NCBI GenBank assembly: GCA_039964455.1
Contig: JBDVXK010000013.1
Coordinates: 248,001 to 312,000 of the forward strand
Origin: CALJFL01 sp039964455
GTDB taxonomy: Bacteria; Pseudomonadota; Gammaproteobacteria; Pseudomonadales; Halieaceae
DNA: 64,000 nucleotides
Direction of reading: 5' to 3'
A program made the translations under genes and the position numbers. Each line of letters begins with the position of its first letter. Within the stretch, counting starts at the first letter, position 1. Positions 1 to 8,882 of the stretch are shown here, piece after piece. The notes below the pieces were generated by a model. It worked only from the letters and a program-made list of their open reading frames with translations, did no database searches and was not told where the DNA came from.

Positions 1-452
1 GTTACAAGGACATGCCCGAGCAAACCGCCGAGGCCTTTGCCGGTGGCTGGCTGCATACCGGCGACGTGGGCCGGCTCGACGAGGACGGTTTTCTCTATAT
101 AGTCGATCGCACCAAAGACATGATTGTTACTGGCGGGTTTAACGTCTTCCCGCGCGAAGTAGAGGATGTTCTGGGTACACACGAAGCGGTAGGCCAGGTT
201 GTGGTTATCGGTGTTCCCGATGACCAGTGGGGCGAGGCAGTAAAAGCGGTGATTGTCCTGAAGCCGGGCTTTGAAGGCAGTGATGACGTCGTGCAATCAA
301 TGCAGGATTTAGTCAAAGACGCGAAAGGCTCGGTGCAGTCGCCCAAGAGCATCGACTTCGTCGATGGTATTCCGCTTACGCCTGTCGGCAAGCCCGACAA
401 AAAAGCGGTTCGCGCACAATACTGGGAAGGCAGCGACCGGGGTGTGGGCTAA
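1..452 (+). CDS. Acyl-CoA synthetase (AMP-forming), C-terminal part
   Basis: The frame enters from outside the window (first full codon at base 3), so only about the last 149 residues are present. Seen: GWLHTGDVG before the C-terminal lid, the hinge DRTKDMI followed by GGFNVFPREVE (family form GGxNxYPxEVE), and PVGKPDKK, which carries the lysine expected to catalyse adenylation. The family activates a carboxylate to an acyl-AMP and then an acyl-CoA, usually a fatty, aromatic or steroid side-chain acid. Substrate cannot be told from this fragment. It lies 144 bases upstream of an MBL-fold hydrolase and an esterase on the same strand, which fits a lipid-degrading neighbourhood. Confidence 0.9.
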   Translation, partial: YKDMPEQTAEAFAGGWLHTGDVGRLDEDGFLYIVDRTKDMIVTGGFNVFPREVEDVLGTHEAVGQVVVIGVPDDQWGEAVKAVIVLKPGFEGSDDVVQSMQDLVKDAKGSVQSPKSIDFVDGIPLTPVGKPDKKAVRAQYWEGSDRGVG

Positions 453-596
453 GGCATAACCACCGCTTACAAACTTTGCTCCGGGCCTGATCGCCCGGAC
501 GCAATGTCGCTAACGCAACCCTCGCAAAACAACAGTTCTGGACAAGCCACCTCGCAATCCCCAAACTAGCGTATCCCTCATCACCGGCTTCGCACA

Positions 597-1673
597 ATGC
601 TCCCCGATACGCCCGAGGTATACCGCGACCTAACCTATCCCTTCGGACGCAAAGTCGATCCGGAGCCAGGCGTGCCCGAAAAAATCGCCGAGGGCGTTTA
701 CTGGGCGCGTTTCCCCATGCCCATGTCACTCAACCACATCAACCTGTGGCTGCTGGAGGATGAAGACGGCTGGACGGTGGTAGACACCTGCCTGGGCATC
801 AAATCTGCCAAAAAAATCTGGGAGCAGCTGTTCAGCGGCTTCATGGGCAACAAGCCCGTTGTGCGCGTGATCTGTACCCACCTGCATCCCGATCACGTTG
901 GCCTGGCCGGCTGGCTGACCGAACGTTTCGGCTGCGAACTGTGGATGACCCGGGAAGAATTCCTGATGTGCCGGGCCATGGCCGGTGACACCGGCAGGGC
1001 AGCGCCAGACGTGGCCATTAACTTTTATAGAGCGGCGGGCTACAGCGAAGAGCAACTGGAAAACTACAAAACACGGTTTGGCGGGTTTGGCCGGGCCATC
1101 TCGCCATTGCCCGACAGTTTCAGGCGCCTCAGTGACCGCGAAACGCTGACCATTGGCAACCGCTACTGGCAGGTGATCGTGGGCAGCGGCCACTCACCGG
1201 AACATGCGGCGCTGTATTGCCCTGCGCTCAAGTTGTTAATTTCCGGCGATCAGATCCTGCCGCGCATCACCCCCAACGTCAGCCTGTTTCCCACCGAGCC
1301 ACAAGGCGACCCGCTGAAGGAGTGGTTGCGTTCCAGCGCCAGGATTCGCGAGATGCTGCCCGACGACTTATTGGTACTACCCGCGCACGAAGCGCCCTTC
1401 TACGGTTTGCACACGCGCCTTACCCAGTTAATAGAAGCGCACGAAACCGACCTGGACAGCCTTTTCGACTTCCTCGCTGAGCCGCGGCGTGCGATAGAGT
1501 GCTTCCCGGCACTGTTCCGCCGCAACATTGAAATGGACTCATTGGGCCTGGCCACTGGCGAGACCCTGGCCCACCTGTCATGCCTGTTGGGCCGGCGGCG
1601 CATCAGTCGCACTCGCGACGCCGACGGCGTGGACTGGTACCAGCAGATTCCACTGGCCACGGCAGAGGACTGA
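597..1673 (+). CDS. MBL-fold metallohydrolase
   Basis: A 358-residue protein of the metallo-beta-lactamase superfamily. The metal motif H95-L-H97-P-D99-H100 is clear, after a short N-terminal extension, with further His ligands expected around GSGHSPEH (about residue 200) and LPAHEAPF (about 265). There is no signal peptide, so it should be cytoplasmic. Superfamily members hydrolyse thioesters, lactones or phosphoesters; the substrate here is unknown. The length and C-terminal helical region resemble the MBL proteins often found beside acyl-CoA synthetases. The stop at 1671-1673 is four bases before the next gene's ATG, so the two are probably co-transcribed. Confidence 0.88.
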   Translation: MLPDTPEVYRDLTYPFGRKVDPEPGVPEKIAEGVYWARFPMPMSLNHINLWLLEDEDGWTVVDTCLGIKSAKKIWEQLFSGFMGNKPVVRVICTHLHPDHVGLAGWLTERFGCELWMTREEFLMCRAMAGDTGRAAPDVAINFYRAAGYSEEQLENYKTRFGGFGRAISPLPDSFRRLSDRETLTIGNRYWQVIVGSGHSPEHAALYCPALKLLISGDQILPRITPNVSLFPTEPQGDPLKEWLRSSARIREMLPDDLLVLPAHEAPFYGLHTRLTQLIEAHETDLDSLFDFLAEPRRAIECFPALFRRNIEMDSLGLATGETLAHLSCLLGRRRISRTRDADGVDWYQQIPLATAED

Positions 1674-1677
1674 AACC

Positions 1678-2553
1678 ATGTGGCGGTCGCTGTATATCTA
1701 CCTGTTCCGCAAATTCTATCGGCTGCTCAGCGCCCTGGCGTGGCGCGGCGAAGTCGAGCCCGATGCCTTCAGCGTGCTGCAGTTACCCACCCATGCCGGC
1801 ATTCTCACCGCGCGCATGTACAGCCAGGCCGGCGGCGAGAACCGACCACTGATTCTTTACTTCCATGGGGGCGGCTGGGTAATTGGCGACCTGGATACCC
1901 ATCACCCTTTCTGCCAGGCACTCGCCCGCGCTACCAGTTGCACGGTGATATCCGTGGATTACCGACTGGCGCCAGAACACCCCTTCCCGGCAGCACATGA
2001 CGATGCCCTGGCCGCTACCCAGTGGGTAGCAGAGCACATCAACACATTGGGGCCATCCAATGGCCGACTGGTAGTCGCCGGTGACAGCGCCGGGGCCAAT
2101 CTTGCCACCTGCACCTGCCTGCAACTTGATGGTGCCAGCCGCAGCAGGATAGCCGGGCAGCTGGTGCTGTACCCGGCCACGGACCACTACTCGGTGCATT
2201 ACCCTTCTTACACAGAGCGAGCGAATGCATCGGCACTGACGACCAAACGACTGTATTTTTTCTGGGATACCTACCTGGGTGGCGACAACCGCCGCGCGGT
2301 ATCGGCCGAGCGCGCCCTGCCCAGCCGCGCTGCCAACCTCTCTTCCCTGCCCCCCATGCTGCTGGTCACGGCAGAGCTGGATCCATTGCGCGACGAGGGT
2401 ATTGACTACGGCAAGAAGTGCCGCGCTGCCGGTGTGCAGGTTACAGACCATCACTTTGATAACGCCAAGCACGGCTTTGCCTGTTCCGAGGGTCCCACCC
2501 CCGATTTCGATACACTGATGAACAACATGCGGGATTGGCTGGCCACGCTGTAA
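1678..2553 (+). CDS. Alpha/beta hydrolase, hormone-sensitive-lipase family
   Basis: A 291-residue esterase/lipase of the HSL (Abhydrolase_3) type. Seen: oxyanion-hole motif HGGGW at residues 63-67, nucleophile elbow GDSAG with Ser137, and later ELDPLRDEG (acid Asp) and KHGFA (His), completing the triad. The open frame extends back to 1528, but that part is out-of-frame MBL sequence. I chose the ATG at 1678, four bases after the MBL stop. The family hydrolyses short- to medium-chain esters in the cytoplasm. Its coupling to the MBL protein suggests the two act on the same ester or thioester compound; this is inference. Confidence 0.9.
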   Translation: MWRSLYIYLFRKFYRLLSALAWRGEVEPDAFSVLQLPTHAGILTARMYSQAGGENRPLILYFHGGGWVIGDLDTHHPFCQALARATSCTVISVDYRLAPEHPFPAAHDDALAATQWVAEHINTLGPSNGRLVVAGDSAGANLATCTCLQLDGASRSRIAGQLVLYPATDHYSVHYPSYTERANASALTTKRLYFFWDTYLGGDNRRAVSAERALPSRAANLSSLPPMLLVTAELDPLRDEGIDYGKKCRAAGVQVTDHHFDNAKHGFACSEGPTPDFDTLMNNMRDWLATL

Positions 2554-2629
2554 CAGCTGCCACCTGCGCCGCACTCAACTACACTTGGGTAAACACTGTG
2601 CGGGGCCGTCGGGCCCACGGAATACATGA

Positions 2630-4084
2630 ATGGGTCAGATGGTTGATTTAATTATCTTTGGTGGCACCGGCGACCTGTCCACGCGCAAGCTGTTACCCGC
2701 CCTGTTTCAGTTACACCGACATGGCCTTGCCGACAAACTGCAGCGCATTGTGGCCACCGGCCGCGCTGACACCAGCAGCGAAGCCTTCCGCGACAAAGCC
2801 CACGCCAACCTGAAAAAGTTCTTACCCGTAGACGACTGGGATGAGGCTATCTGGCAGCGCTTTCGCGACAGCCTGCACTACGCGCAACTGGACGCCGGGC
2901 AACCGGCTCACTACCAGCGGCTAACAACGCTGCTGGAGGAAGACCCAAACAGCGTAAAGCTTTACTACCTCGCTACGCTGCCTTCCTTATACGGCACTAT
3001 TTGCCAGCATCTGCAGGAAGCCGGCGCCGCCTGGGCAGGCAGCAGGGTAGTACTGGAAAAGCCACTGGGCCACGACCTCGCCTCCTGCCAGGCCATCAAT
3101 GAGCAAGTCGCCGCGGTATTCAATGAGGAGTGCACCTTCCGGATTGACCACTACCTGGGCAAAGAGACAGTACAGAATCTGCTGGCAGTGCGCTTTGGCA
3201 ATCCGCTGTTACACCCGGTGTGGAAAAACACCTTCGTCGATAATGTCCAGATCACCGTCGCCGAGGAGCTCGGGGTTGAGGGGCGCGGCAGTTACTACGC
3301 TAAAACCGGCGCGCTACGGGACATGGTTCAGAACCATGTGTTGCAGGTGCTATCGATTGTTGCCATGGAGCCACCTTCCAGCCTGCGTCCGGCTGACATT
3401 CGCGATGAGAAAATGAAAGTGCTGCGCTGCCTTGAACCAATCACCGCAGCCAATGTGAAAGACAGCACGGTGCGCGGGCGCTACGAGGCAGGCGCGGTTG
3501 CGGGCGAGGCCGTCAATGGCTTCCTCGACGAGGCCGAGTACAAGGATGCCCTGTCTACAGAGACTTTCGTGGCCGTGCGCGCCACCATCAACAACTGGCG
3601 CTGGGCCGGGGTGCCGTTTTACCTGCGCACTGGCAAGCGGCTGGGCCGGCGCTATTCCGAAATTGTTATTGAATTCAAACGGCAGCCCTTTTCGCTGTTC
3701 GCCAACGACCCCAACGAGTTAACCAACAAGCTGGTGATTCGGCTGCAGCCGGAAGAGACCATCAGCCTGCATACATTGAATAAAAAGCCCGGGCTGACCA
3801 ACAAGCTGAAGCTGCAACCTGTAGAACTACAACTGACTGCCGACACCCTCAACCTGCAAGACAGTTACGACGCCTACGAACGATTACTGCTGGACGCGAT
3901 CAACGGCGACCAGACATTATTCATGCGGCGCGACGAGGTAGAAACCGCCTGGCGCTGGATAGACTCAATCATCGAAGCCTGGGAGGCTGAGGGAACGCCC
4001 GTGAAACCTTATAACTCCGGCACGATGGGGCCCAGTGCAGCAACCGCTCTGGTCGCGGTGGAAGGTCGCAGCTGGTATGAATGA
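2630..4084 (+). CDS. zwf: Glucose-6-phosphate 1-dehydrogenase
   Basis: A 484-residue protein, the normal length for Zwf. It oxidises glucose-6-phosphate to 6-phosphogluconolactone with NAD(P)+. Seen: Rossmann motif GGTGDLS at residues 11-17 (family usually GASGDLA), EKPLG near 143, and the substrate site RIDHYLGKE at 171-179. An alternative start at M4 (base 2639) is possible because no strong ribosome-binding site precedes either ATG. It overlaps pgl by eight bases, so the first two steps of the oxidative pentose phosphate/Entner-Doudoroff route are translationally linked. No hexR- or edd-like gene is adjacent. Confidence 0.97.
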   Translation: MGQMVDLIIFGGTGDLSTRKLLPALFQLHRHGLADKLQRIVATGRADTSSEAFRDKAHANLKKFLPVDDWDEAIWQRFRDSLHYAQLDAGQPAHYQRLTTLLEEDPNSVKLYYLATLPSLYGTICQHLQEAGAAWAGSRVVLEKPLGHDLASCQAINEQVAAVFNEECTFRIDHYLGKETVQNLLAVRFGNPLLHPVWKNTFVDNVQITVAEELGVEGRGSYYAKTGALRDMVQNHVLQVLSIVAMEPPSSLRPADIRDEKMKVLRCLEPITAANVKDSTVRGRYEAGAVAGEAVNGFLDEAEYKDALSTETFVAVRATINNWRWAGVPFYLRTGKRLGRRYSEIVIEFKRQPFSLFANDPNELTNKLVIRLQPEETISLHTLNKKPGLTNKLKLQPVELQLTADTLNLQDSYDAYERLLLDAINGDQTLFMRRDEVETAWRWIDSIIEAWEAEGTPVKPYNSGTMGPSAATALVAVEGRSWYE

Positions 4085-4760
4085 CTGGCATCTATTCGAT
4101 AGCACGGCGGAACTCGACATCGCACTAACCGACTATCTCGGTCAGCGTCTGCAAACTCAAGTAAACGACAGCGGTCGCGCCAGCCTTGCCGTATCAGGTG
4201 GCAACACGCCGAAGGGATTGTTTCGCGGCCTGTCTCACTACCCGGCGACCTGGCCACAGGTGGACGTCACACTGGTTGACGAGCGCTGGGTTGCCACCGA
4301 CAGCGATCAGTCGAATGAGCGCCTGGTGAGGGAAGAGCTTTTGCAGAACCGCGCCGCCGACGCCAATTTTATCGGGCTGAAGTGCGACACAGCGAATGCG
4401 GAACTCGGCGTTGCGGAGACAAGCCAAAAGCTCGCCGACCTGCAGCGGCCATTCTCTGCGGTTGTGCTGGGAATGGGGGAAGATGGTCACACCGCGTCCT
4501 GGTTTCCCCAGGCAAGTAATCTGCAAACGCTACTGGACCCTGCAGCGCCGGCGTTTCTGGCAGCCACCGATCCGGTGACTGCTCCGCATCAGCGCCTCAC
4601 CCTGACCCTGGCCGCGGTGCTGGTTAGCAAAGAGATCATTATTCACATTACCGGCGCGACGAAACGCGCGGTGTTGCAATCAGCGCAGGATAAGCATCTG
4701 CCAGTCGCGGCAATCCTCAGGCAAACCAAGGTACCAGTGAGCATCTGGTGGGCGCCCTGA
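4077..4760 (+). CDS. pgl: 6-phosphogluconolactonase
   Basis: A 227-residue Pgl/DevB-type lactonase that converts 6-phosphogluconolactone to 6-phosphogluconate, the step after Zwf. Seen: SGGNTPKGLF near the N-terminus, the DERWV motif and GMGEDGHTASWFP, all family hallmarks. The open frame could begin at 4035, but the ATG at 4077 overlaps the last eight bases of zwf and gives the normal family N-terminus. It is followed after 22 bases by the convergent end of an Fe-dependent dehydrogenase. Confidence 0.96.
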   Translation: MNDWHLFDSTAELDIALTDYLGQRLQTQVNDSGRASLAVSGGNTPKGLFRGLSHYPATWPQVDVTLVDERWVATDSDQSNERLVREELLQNRAADANFIGLKCDTANAELGVAETSQKLADLQRPFSAVVLGMGEDGHTASWFPQASNLQTLLDPAAPAFLAATDPVTAPHQRLTLTLAAVLVSKEIIIHITGATKRAVLQSAQDKHLPVAAILRQTKVPVSIWWAP

Positions 4761-4782
4761 AGCGCCACCAGTCACTGCGCTA

Positions 4783-5988
4783 TTAAGCAGTAATCTGCGC
4801 CAGAATCGCAAAGGTGCTATCGCGGTCAAGCAACCTCGGTACCGGATAACCTTCACCCTCGGCCAGCGCGAGCTCAGCGATATGCTCGTAATCTACCGCC
4901 CGAATCTTGTCGGAGTGGTCCGGCAGATGCACAGCAGTTCTCAGATCACGCACAGCTTGAATGAACGCGTGAGACAGTTGCTCCTCGCTATCGCCTTCAT
5001 TGCCCGCACCTACCAATCGCGCCAGCTCGGCCAGCTGTGTCTGCGACTCTTCCCTGCAGAACTCAAGCACACCGGGTAACACCAGCGCATTTGCCATGCC
5101 ATGTGGAATGCCATACTTGCCGCCCAGTTGGTGGGCGATGGCATGCACGTTACCCACGTTCACCTGGTTGATCGCAATACCCGCATAACAGGCCGCTACC
5201 GACATGGCAGCGCGCGCTTCCCGATTGCCGCCGTCGTTACAGGCCGTTACCAGATTATCAAACACCAGCTTGATGGCGGCGCGCGAATGCTCAATGCGAG
5301 TACCGCGCTCCCAGACGCCGATATAAGCCTCTATGCCATGGGTCAGTGCATCCATGCCGGTGGCCGCAGTGATCGGTGCGGGCAGGCCGAGTATCAGGTC
5401 CGGATCCAGCGCGGCCGCAGCGGGCAACAGTGTCGCACCGGAGATCACGCCCTTCTCATGGCTCACGGGATCTGAAATAACAGCACCCATGGTTGCCTCT
5501 GAGCCAGTGCCAGAGGTTGTGGGTATGGCGTAGATCTTGGGTATTTCGTGCTTCACTTTACCGAAGCCCACCCAGTCACGGGGGTCATCATCGCTGGCAG
5601 AGGAAGCCGCAATAATCTTGGCCGCATCAATTGCCGAGCCACCACCCACGGCCAGCACCACGTCGCTGCCATGGGCACGCAGGGCTGCAACACCTTCTTC
5701 TACCTGAACATAGGTGGGGTCAGGTAGCACACCGTCGTAGTACGCGATATCGATGCCGGCATCCACCAGCCCCTGCACCGCCTGGTCGACTACCCCCAGC
5801 TCACGCAAAGGTTTATCGGTGACAATCAGCACCTTCCCTACCCCGGTATGCGACAGGAAGTCGCAGAGTTGTTTGGAACTGCCAGCACCGGCATACAGCA
5901 TATAGCTGGGTTGCGGACTGATTTTTACGATGTTCCGCACCAGGGCAAGATACATCGCATGTTTAAATTTTCTGAGAAACATTGGCAT
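4783..5988 (-). CDS. Iron-containing alcohol dehydrogenase
   Basis: A 401-residue group III (Fe-dependent) alcohol dehydrogenase. Seen: nucleotide motif GGGS at 115-118, and the metal ligands D213 and H217 (in GMDALTHGIE) with H282 and H296 (in VHAIAHQLGG and GIPHG). Their spacing matches the lactaldehyde reductase FucO pattern. It oxidises an alcohol, or reduces an aldehyde, with NAD(P). The N-terminal 30 residues are an extension with basic and hydrophobic character but no convincing signal peptide. It lies 68 bases downstream of the GMC oxidoreductase on the same strand and may belong to the same alcohol-oxidising transcription unit. Confidence 0.93.
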   Translation of the reverse strand: MPMFLRKFKHAMYLALVRNIVKISPQPSYMLYAGAGSSKQLCDFLSHTGVGKVLIVTDKPLRELGVVDQAVQGLVDAGIDIAYYDGVLPDPTYVQVEEGVAALRAHGSDVVLAVGGGSAIDAAKIIAASSASDDDPRDWVGFGKVKHEIPKIYAIPTTSGTGSEATMGAVISDPVSHEKGVISGATLLPAAAALDPDLILGLPAPITAATGMDALTHGIEAYIGVWERGTRIEHSRAAIKLVFDNLVTACNDGGNREARAAMSVAACYAGIAINQVNVGNVHAIAHQLGGKYGIPHGMANALVLPGVLEFCREESQTQLAELARLVGAGNEGDSEEQLSHAFIQAVRDLRTAVHLPDHSDKIRAVDYEHIAELALAEGEGYPVPRLLDRDSTFAILAQITA

Positions 5989-6056
5989 GGTTTTATTCCG
6001 TTGTCAGAGATTAGAACGTTATTTTTCAGCGCCCACCGGCGCGGGTACGCAAACCG

Positions 6057-7760
6057 CTAACCCAGCTCACCTTCGCGCAAGCGGGTGGCGGCATGCTCGC
6101 TGGCCCGGGCGGTGAACGCCATATAGGTCAACGAAGGGTTTACACAGGACGACGAGGTCATAAAGGAGCCGTCGGTTACATAAAGATTATCGATTTCGTG
6201 AGCGCGGTTATCGCCGTTTAATACTGAGGTTGCCGGGTCGGCACCCATTCGGGCCGTGCCCATCTCGTGAATGGCGTCGCCGCCTACATCGAGCCTGGCG
6301 CCGTCAGAGGTATCGATACCCACGGCACCGGCCGCACGCAGAATACGCCCGGCCTGCACGCCGCTGTCCTTGACCGCCGCCCGTTCATTATCGCTCCACT
6401 CAAACTCAGTGGCCACTTGCGGGATACCGAAGCGGTCAGTCTTGTCGGGGTGCAGGAACAGGCGATTGCGCTCATTGGGCAGGCACTCAATAAATGCTCG
6501 CAATGCCCAGATCCAGAACGGCGTGGGGTCACGCAGGGAGTTTTTGTAGTCGGCGCCAAAGCCCTTGCTGTTGAAGGTGGCCTCCCAGTCGGTGCGCAGT
6601 GGCATCGCCTGATAGCCATAGCCGCGCAGGAACTCGGCGTCACTGTCGGGTTCCTCACCCAGGTTTCTAAACCGCGGCACATACAGCCCATTGGGGCGAT
6701 TGCCCTGATAGTAGGTATCTACGTCATCGACAAAGAATCCGGTGTGAGACACCGCCAAATGATCCATCAGGTAATTACCCAGCGCGCCACTGCGATTCGA
6801 CAAACCCTGCGGATGTTTATCACTGGCTGAGTTCAACATTATCTGGGTGCTACCCAATGTTGAGGCACACAGGAAAAAGACCTTCGCCGTATACTCGTTG
6901 CGCTCGCCGGTCTGGCTGTTAATCGTTTTTACCGAGGTGATACGCGAGCCGGTTTCATCATGCTCCAGCCGCTCCACAACCTGGTCAGGTAGCAAGGTGA
7001 GATTGCCTGTAGCGGTGGCGGCCGGCAGCGTGGAACTTTGCGAACTGAAATAACTGCCGGTGGAGCAGCCGCGCTGACACGGCCCGCAGTAATGGCAGGC
7101 TGCCCTGCCGTTATGCTCCTGGGTGAGAATCGCAACCCGGCCCATGGTCATGGGTATCTCTGGCAACTTGTCCTGCACCCGACGCTTGATCGTTTTTTCG
7201 ATCGCGTAATAATCCATGGGCGGCAGAAATTCGCTGTCGGGTAACTGCGGCCAGCCTTCAGCCTCGCCACTCACACCGATAAATTTTTCAACGTGGCTGT
7301 ACCAGGGGGCAATGTCTTTGTACGCCACCGGCCAGGGTATGCCGTGGCCATCCAGGGAGTTGGAGCGGAAGTCCTGTTCACTCCAGCGATACACCTGCCT
7401 GCCCCACAACAAAGAGCGTCCGCCAACGACATCAGCGCGCATCCAGTTGAAGGGTTTGTCGTCGTCCCGCACATAGGGGTTGAGCCTGTCATTATTCCAG
7501 AACTGAATGGTCGGCTCGCCAAAGGCATAGGACTGCTGTTGTACAAAGTAATCGCGCTGGTCGCGTTCACGGTCGGGAAGACCATAGAAAGGTAACTTCC
7601 AGGAGGGCGCGTGCTCTCCAAGGTAATCTTTCTGGTGGCGGATATCAGCGCCCCGCTCCAGCACCAATACTTTCAGGCCTTTCTCGGTAAGTTCTTTCGC
7701 GGCCCACCCGCCCGATATTCCCGAGCCCACCACGATGGCATCAAACTGGGTAGCACTCAT
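6057..7760 (-). CDS. GMC-family FAD oxidoreductase with Cys cluster
   Basis: A 567-residue glucose-methanol-choline flavoprotein resembling the large subunit of membrane-bound gluconate/sugar dehydrogenases. Seen: FAD motif GSGISG at 12-17, GGRSLLWG near 113-120, and the GMC C-terminal region with HEMGTARMG and a later VNPSLT, giving the expected active-site His and Asn. A cysteine cluster C222-x2-C225-x2-C228-x3-C232 is present; related flavoproteins use such cysteines for an iron-sulfur cluster. It has no signal sequence of its own. Its ATG overlaps the stop of the Tat-signal-bearing subunit-3-like gene by four bases, so piggyback export is likely. Substrate unknown: sugar acid, polyol or sterol-type alcohol. 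Confidence 0.92.
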   Translation of the reverse strand: MSATQFDAIVVGSGISGGWAAKELTEKGLKVLVLERGADIRHQKDYLGEHAPSWKLPFYGLPDRERDQRDYFVQQQSYAFGEPTIQFWNNDRLNPYVRDDDKPFNWMRADVVGGRSLLWGRQVYRWSEQDFRSNSLDGHGIPWPVAYKDIAPWYSHVEKFIGVSGEAEGWPQLPDSEFLPPMDYYAIEKTIKRRVQDKLPEIPMTMGRVAILTQEHNGRAACHYCGPCQRGCSTGSYFSSQSSTLPAATATGNLTLLPDQVVERLEHDETGSRITSVKTINSQTGERNEYTAKVFFLCASTLGSTQIMLNSASDKHPQGLSNRSGALGNYLMDHLAVSHTGFFVDDVDTYYQGNRPNGLYVPRFRNLGEEPDSDAEFLRGYGYQAMPLRTDWEATFNSKGFGADYKNSLRDPTPFWIWALRAFIECLPNERNRLFLHPDKTDRFGIPQVATEFEWSDNERAAVKDSGVQAGRILRAAGAVGIDTSDGARLDVGGDAIHEMGTARMGADPATSVLNGDNRAHEIDNLYVTDGSFMTSSSCVNPSLTYMAFTARASEHAATRLREGELG

Positions 7761-8395
7761 CGGGGTGACTCCATCGCCAGCTTACGCAACAGCGTGTCTT
7801 TGTCGTAAGCGCCATCACCCTCGGCAAAAGGGTAATCGCCATCGAATTTGCCCATGGGATTAATTCTGAGGAATTGGGTGGCGCCCACCTCCGACAGGGT
7901 AAACCCCAGCACGGTAAGTTCTTTCAGCTGACAGATGAACGGTGCTGTGTCATCCCAGATACGCAGGGTGGAGGCAAAGTCATACCAGGAAGAGTCGGCC
8001 GACTCGGCCTCCAGTTTCTCCAACACCGCCAATTGCTCCGCAACAGACAATGCTGCAAAGTCGCCACCGCTGCGTTGCAACAGGTCGTCCAGCCCGGCCA
8101 GGAAATCATTACGCTCGGCGTCGTTAAACCAGTCCTGCACCAAAAGCTCAATAAAGCGGGGGGCACCGGCGTCTATCGCACCGGGCGTGTCGGTGCGCGG
8201 GATAATCTGTTCGGCCGCTGCTGTCACGGCAGCGCGCTGCACTTTATTAAAGAGATTCGGCGTCTGTTGGTCGATGTACGGTGGCCGCGCGGCGAGGAAG
8301 GCGCTTTGCTCGGCATTGAGCGCCCAGCCCCTGGGTATCACCGAGGTGCCGGCACTGACCAGCGCGGCTACCTGTAAAAATTCTCTTCGTCTCAT
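7757..8395 (-). CDS. Gluconate 2-dehydrogenase subunit 3-like protein (Tat signal)
   Basis: About 212 residues, starting MRRREFLQVAALVSAG, a twin-arginine signal. The remainder resembles the small subunit 3 that accompanies gluconate 2-dehydrogenase flavoproteins: helical, with a twin-Pro segment IIPRTDTPGA near residue 65. In that family the small subunit is thought to carry the folded flavoprotein through the Tat pore. The frame opens to 8422, but the ATG at 8395 overlaps the upstream stop by one base and starts exactly at the Tat motif, so I chose it. It overlaps the GMC gene by four bases. Confidence 0.88.
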   Translation of the reverse strand: MRRREFLQVAALVSAGTSVIPRGWALNAEQSAFLAARPPYIDQQTPNLFNKVQRAAVTAAAEQIIPRTDTPGAIDAGAPRFIELLVQDWFNDAERNDFLAGLDDLLQRSGGDFAALSVAEQLAVLEKLEAESADSSWYDFASTLRIWDDTAPFICQLKELTVLGFTLSEVGATQFLRINPMGKFDGDYPFAEGDGAYDKDTLLRKLAMESPR

Positions 8396-8643
8396 CAGGA
8401 TTCTCCCCGGCTGGAACGCCACCAGACCAACACCGCTATCAGGCTACCGGCCAACAGGCAGGCCAATGATTGATAAGGCCAAAGGCCGAAAGCATAGCCG
8501 CCCCCGCGGAAAACGGAGTAGCCCCAGTACAGCCCCTCTATGCCCAGCCCATGGCTGGCTTCATAAAACAGCCACCCGGTAGGCTCAAGGCCAAAGCGTA
8601 AATACAGGCCCACCAAAGCGCCCCAGATTACGGCTTTTGTCAT
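8395..8643 (-). CDS. Small membrane protein in the GMC operon
   Basis: An 82-residue protein with two or three hydrophobic stretches (residues about 5-13, 45-52 and 58-74) and a basic tail, WWRSSRGES. I do not recognise the family. Its ATG at 8643 overlaps the preceding stop (ATGA) and its stop overlaps the next start, so it is locked into the GMC/subunit-3 operon. A membrane anchor or a quinone-side subunit for the exported flavoprotein is a reasonable guess but unproven. Confidence 0.7.
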   Translation of the reverse strand: MTKAVIWGALVGLYLRFGLEPTGWLFYEASHGLGIEGLYWGYSVFRGGGYAFGLWPYQSLACLLAGSLIAVLVWWRSSRGES

Positions 8644-8867
8644 TGCTCTCTACGCTCCAACTTGAATAACAGACCAGGCTTGCACAAGGCCTGCAGGATC
8701 AGCCCAAAAGGCAGTCCGCCAAACAGGGCAAAGCCATTGCTCAAAGGAATCAGTCCCCTTTTTGCCAGCGCTGTGATTGTAGCAAAAATGATCTGTATCA
8801 ACGCCCATCCGGAGTATACGGGAGGATACTGCGGCGAGTTTGGACTAAAGTAAAAGCTAACGGACAT
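8640..8867 (-). CDS. Small hydrophobic protein, first gene of the GMC operon
   Basis: A 75-residue protein starting MSVSFYFSPNSPQYPP with two hydrophobic segments (about 20-32 and 43-60). Family not recognised. The frame extends back to 9032, but that stretch is antisense to the cytochrome c gene, so the ATG at 8867 is preferred. Its stop overlaps the next gene's start by four bases. Only 15 bases separate this start from the divergent cytochrome start, leaving almost no room for separate promoters; either the promoters lie inside the genes or the real start is further in. Confidence 0.55.
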   Translation of the reverse strand: MSVSFYFSPNSPQYPPVYSGWALIQIIFATITALAKRGLIPLSNGFALFGGLPFGLILQALCKPGLLFKLERREQ

Positions 8868-8882
8868 ACGCGGGAGCAAAAC

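Noticed and set aside
1783..2574. 263-residue open frame antisense to the esterase gene
   Set aside because: It mirrors the real gene on the other strand; no recognisable domain and no ribosome-binding site.
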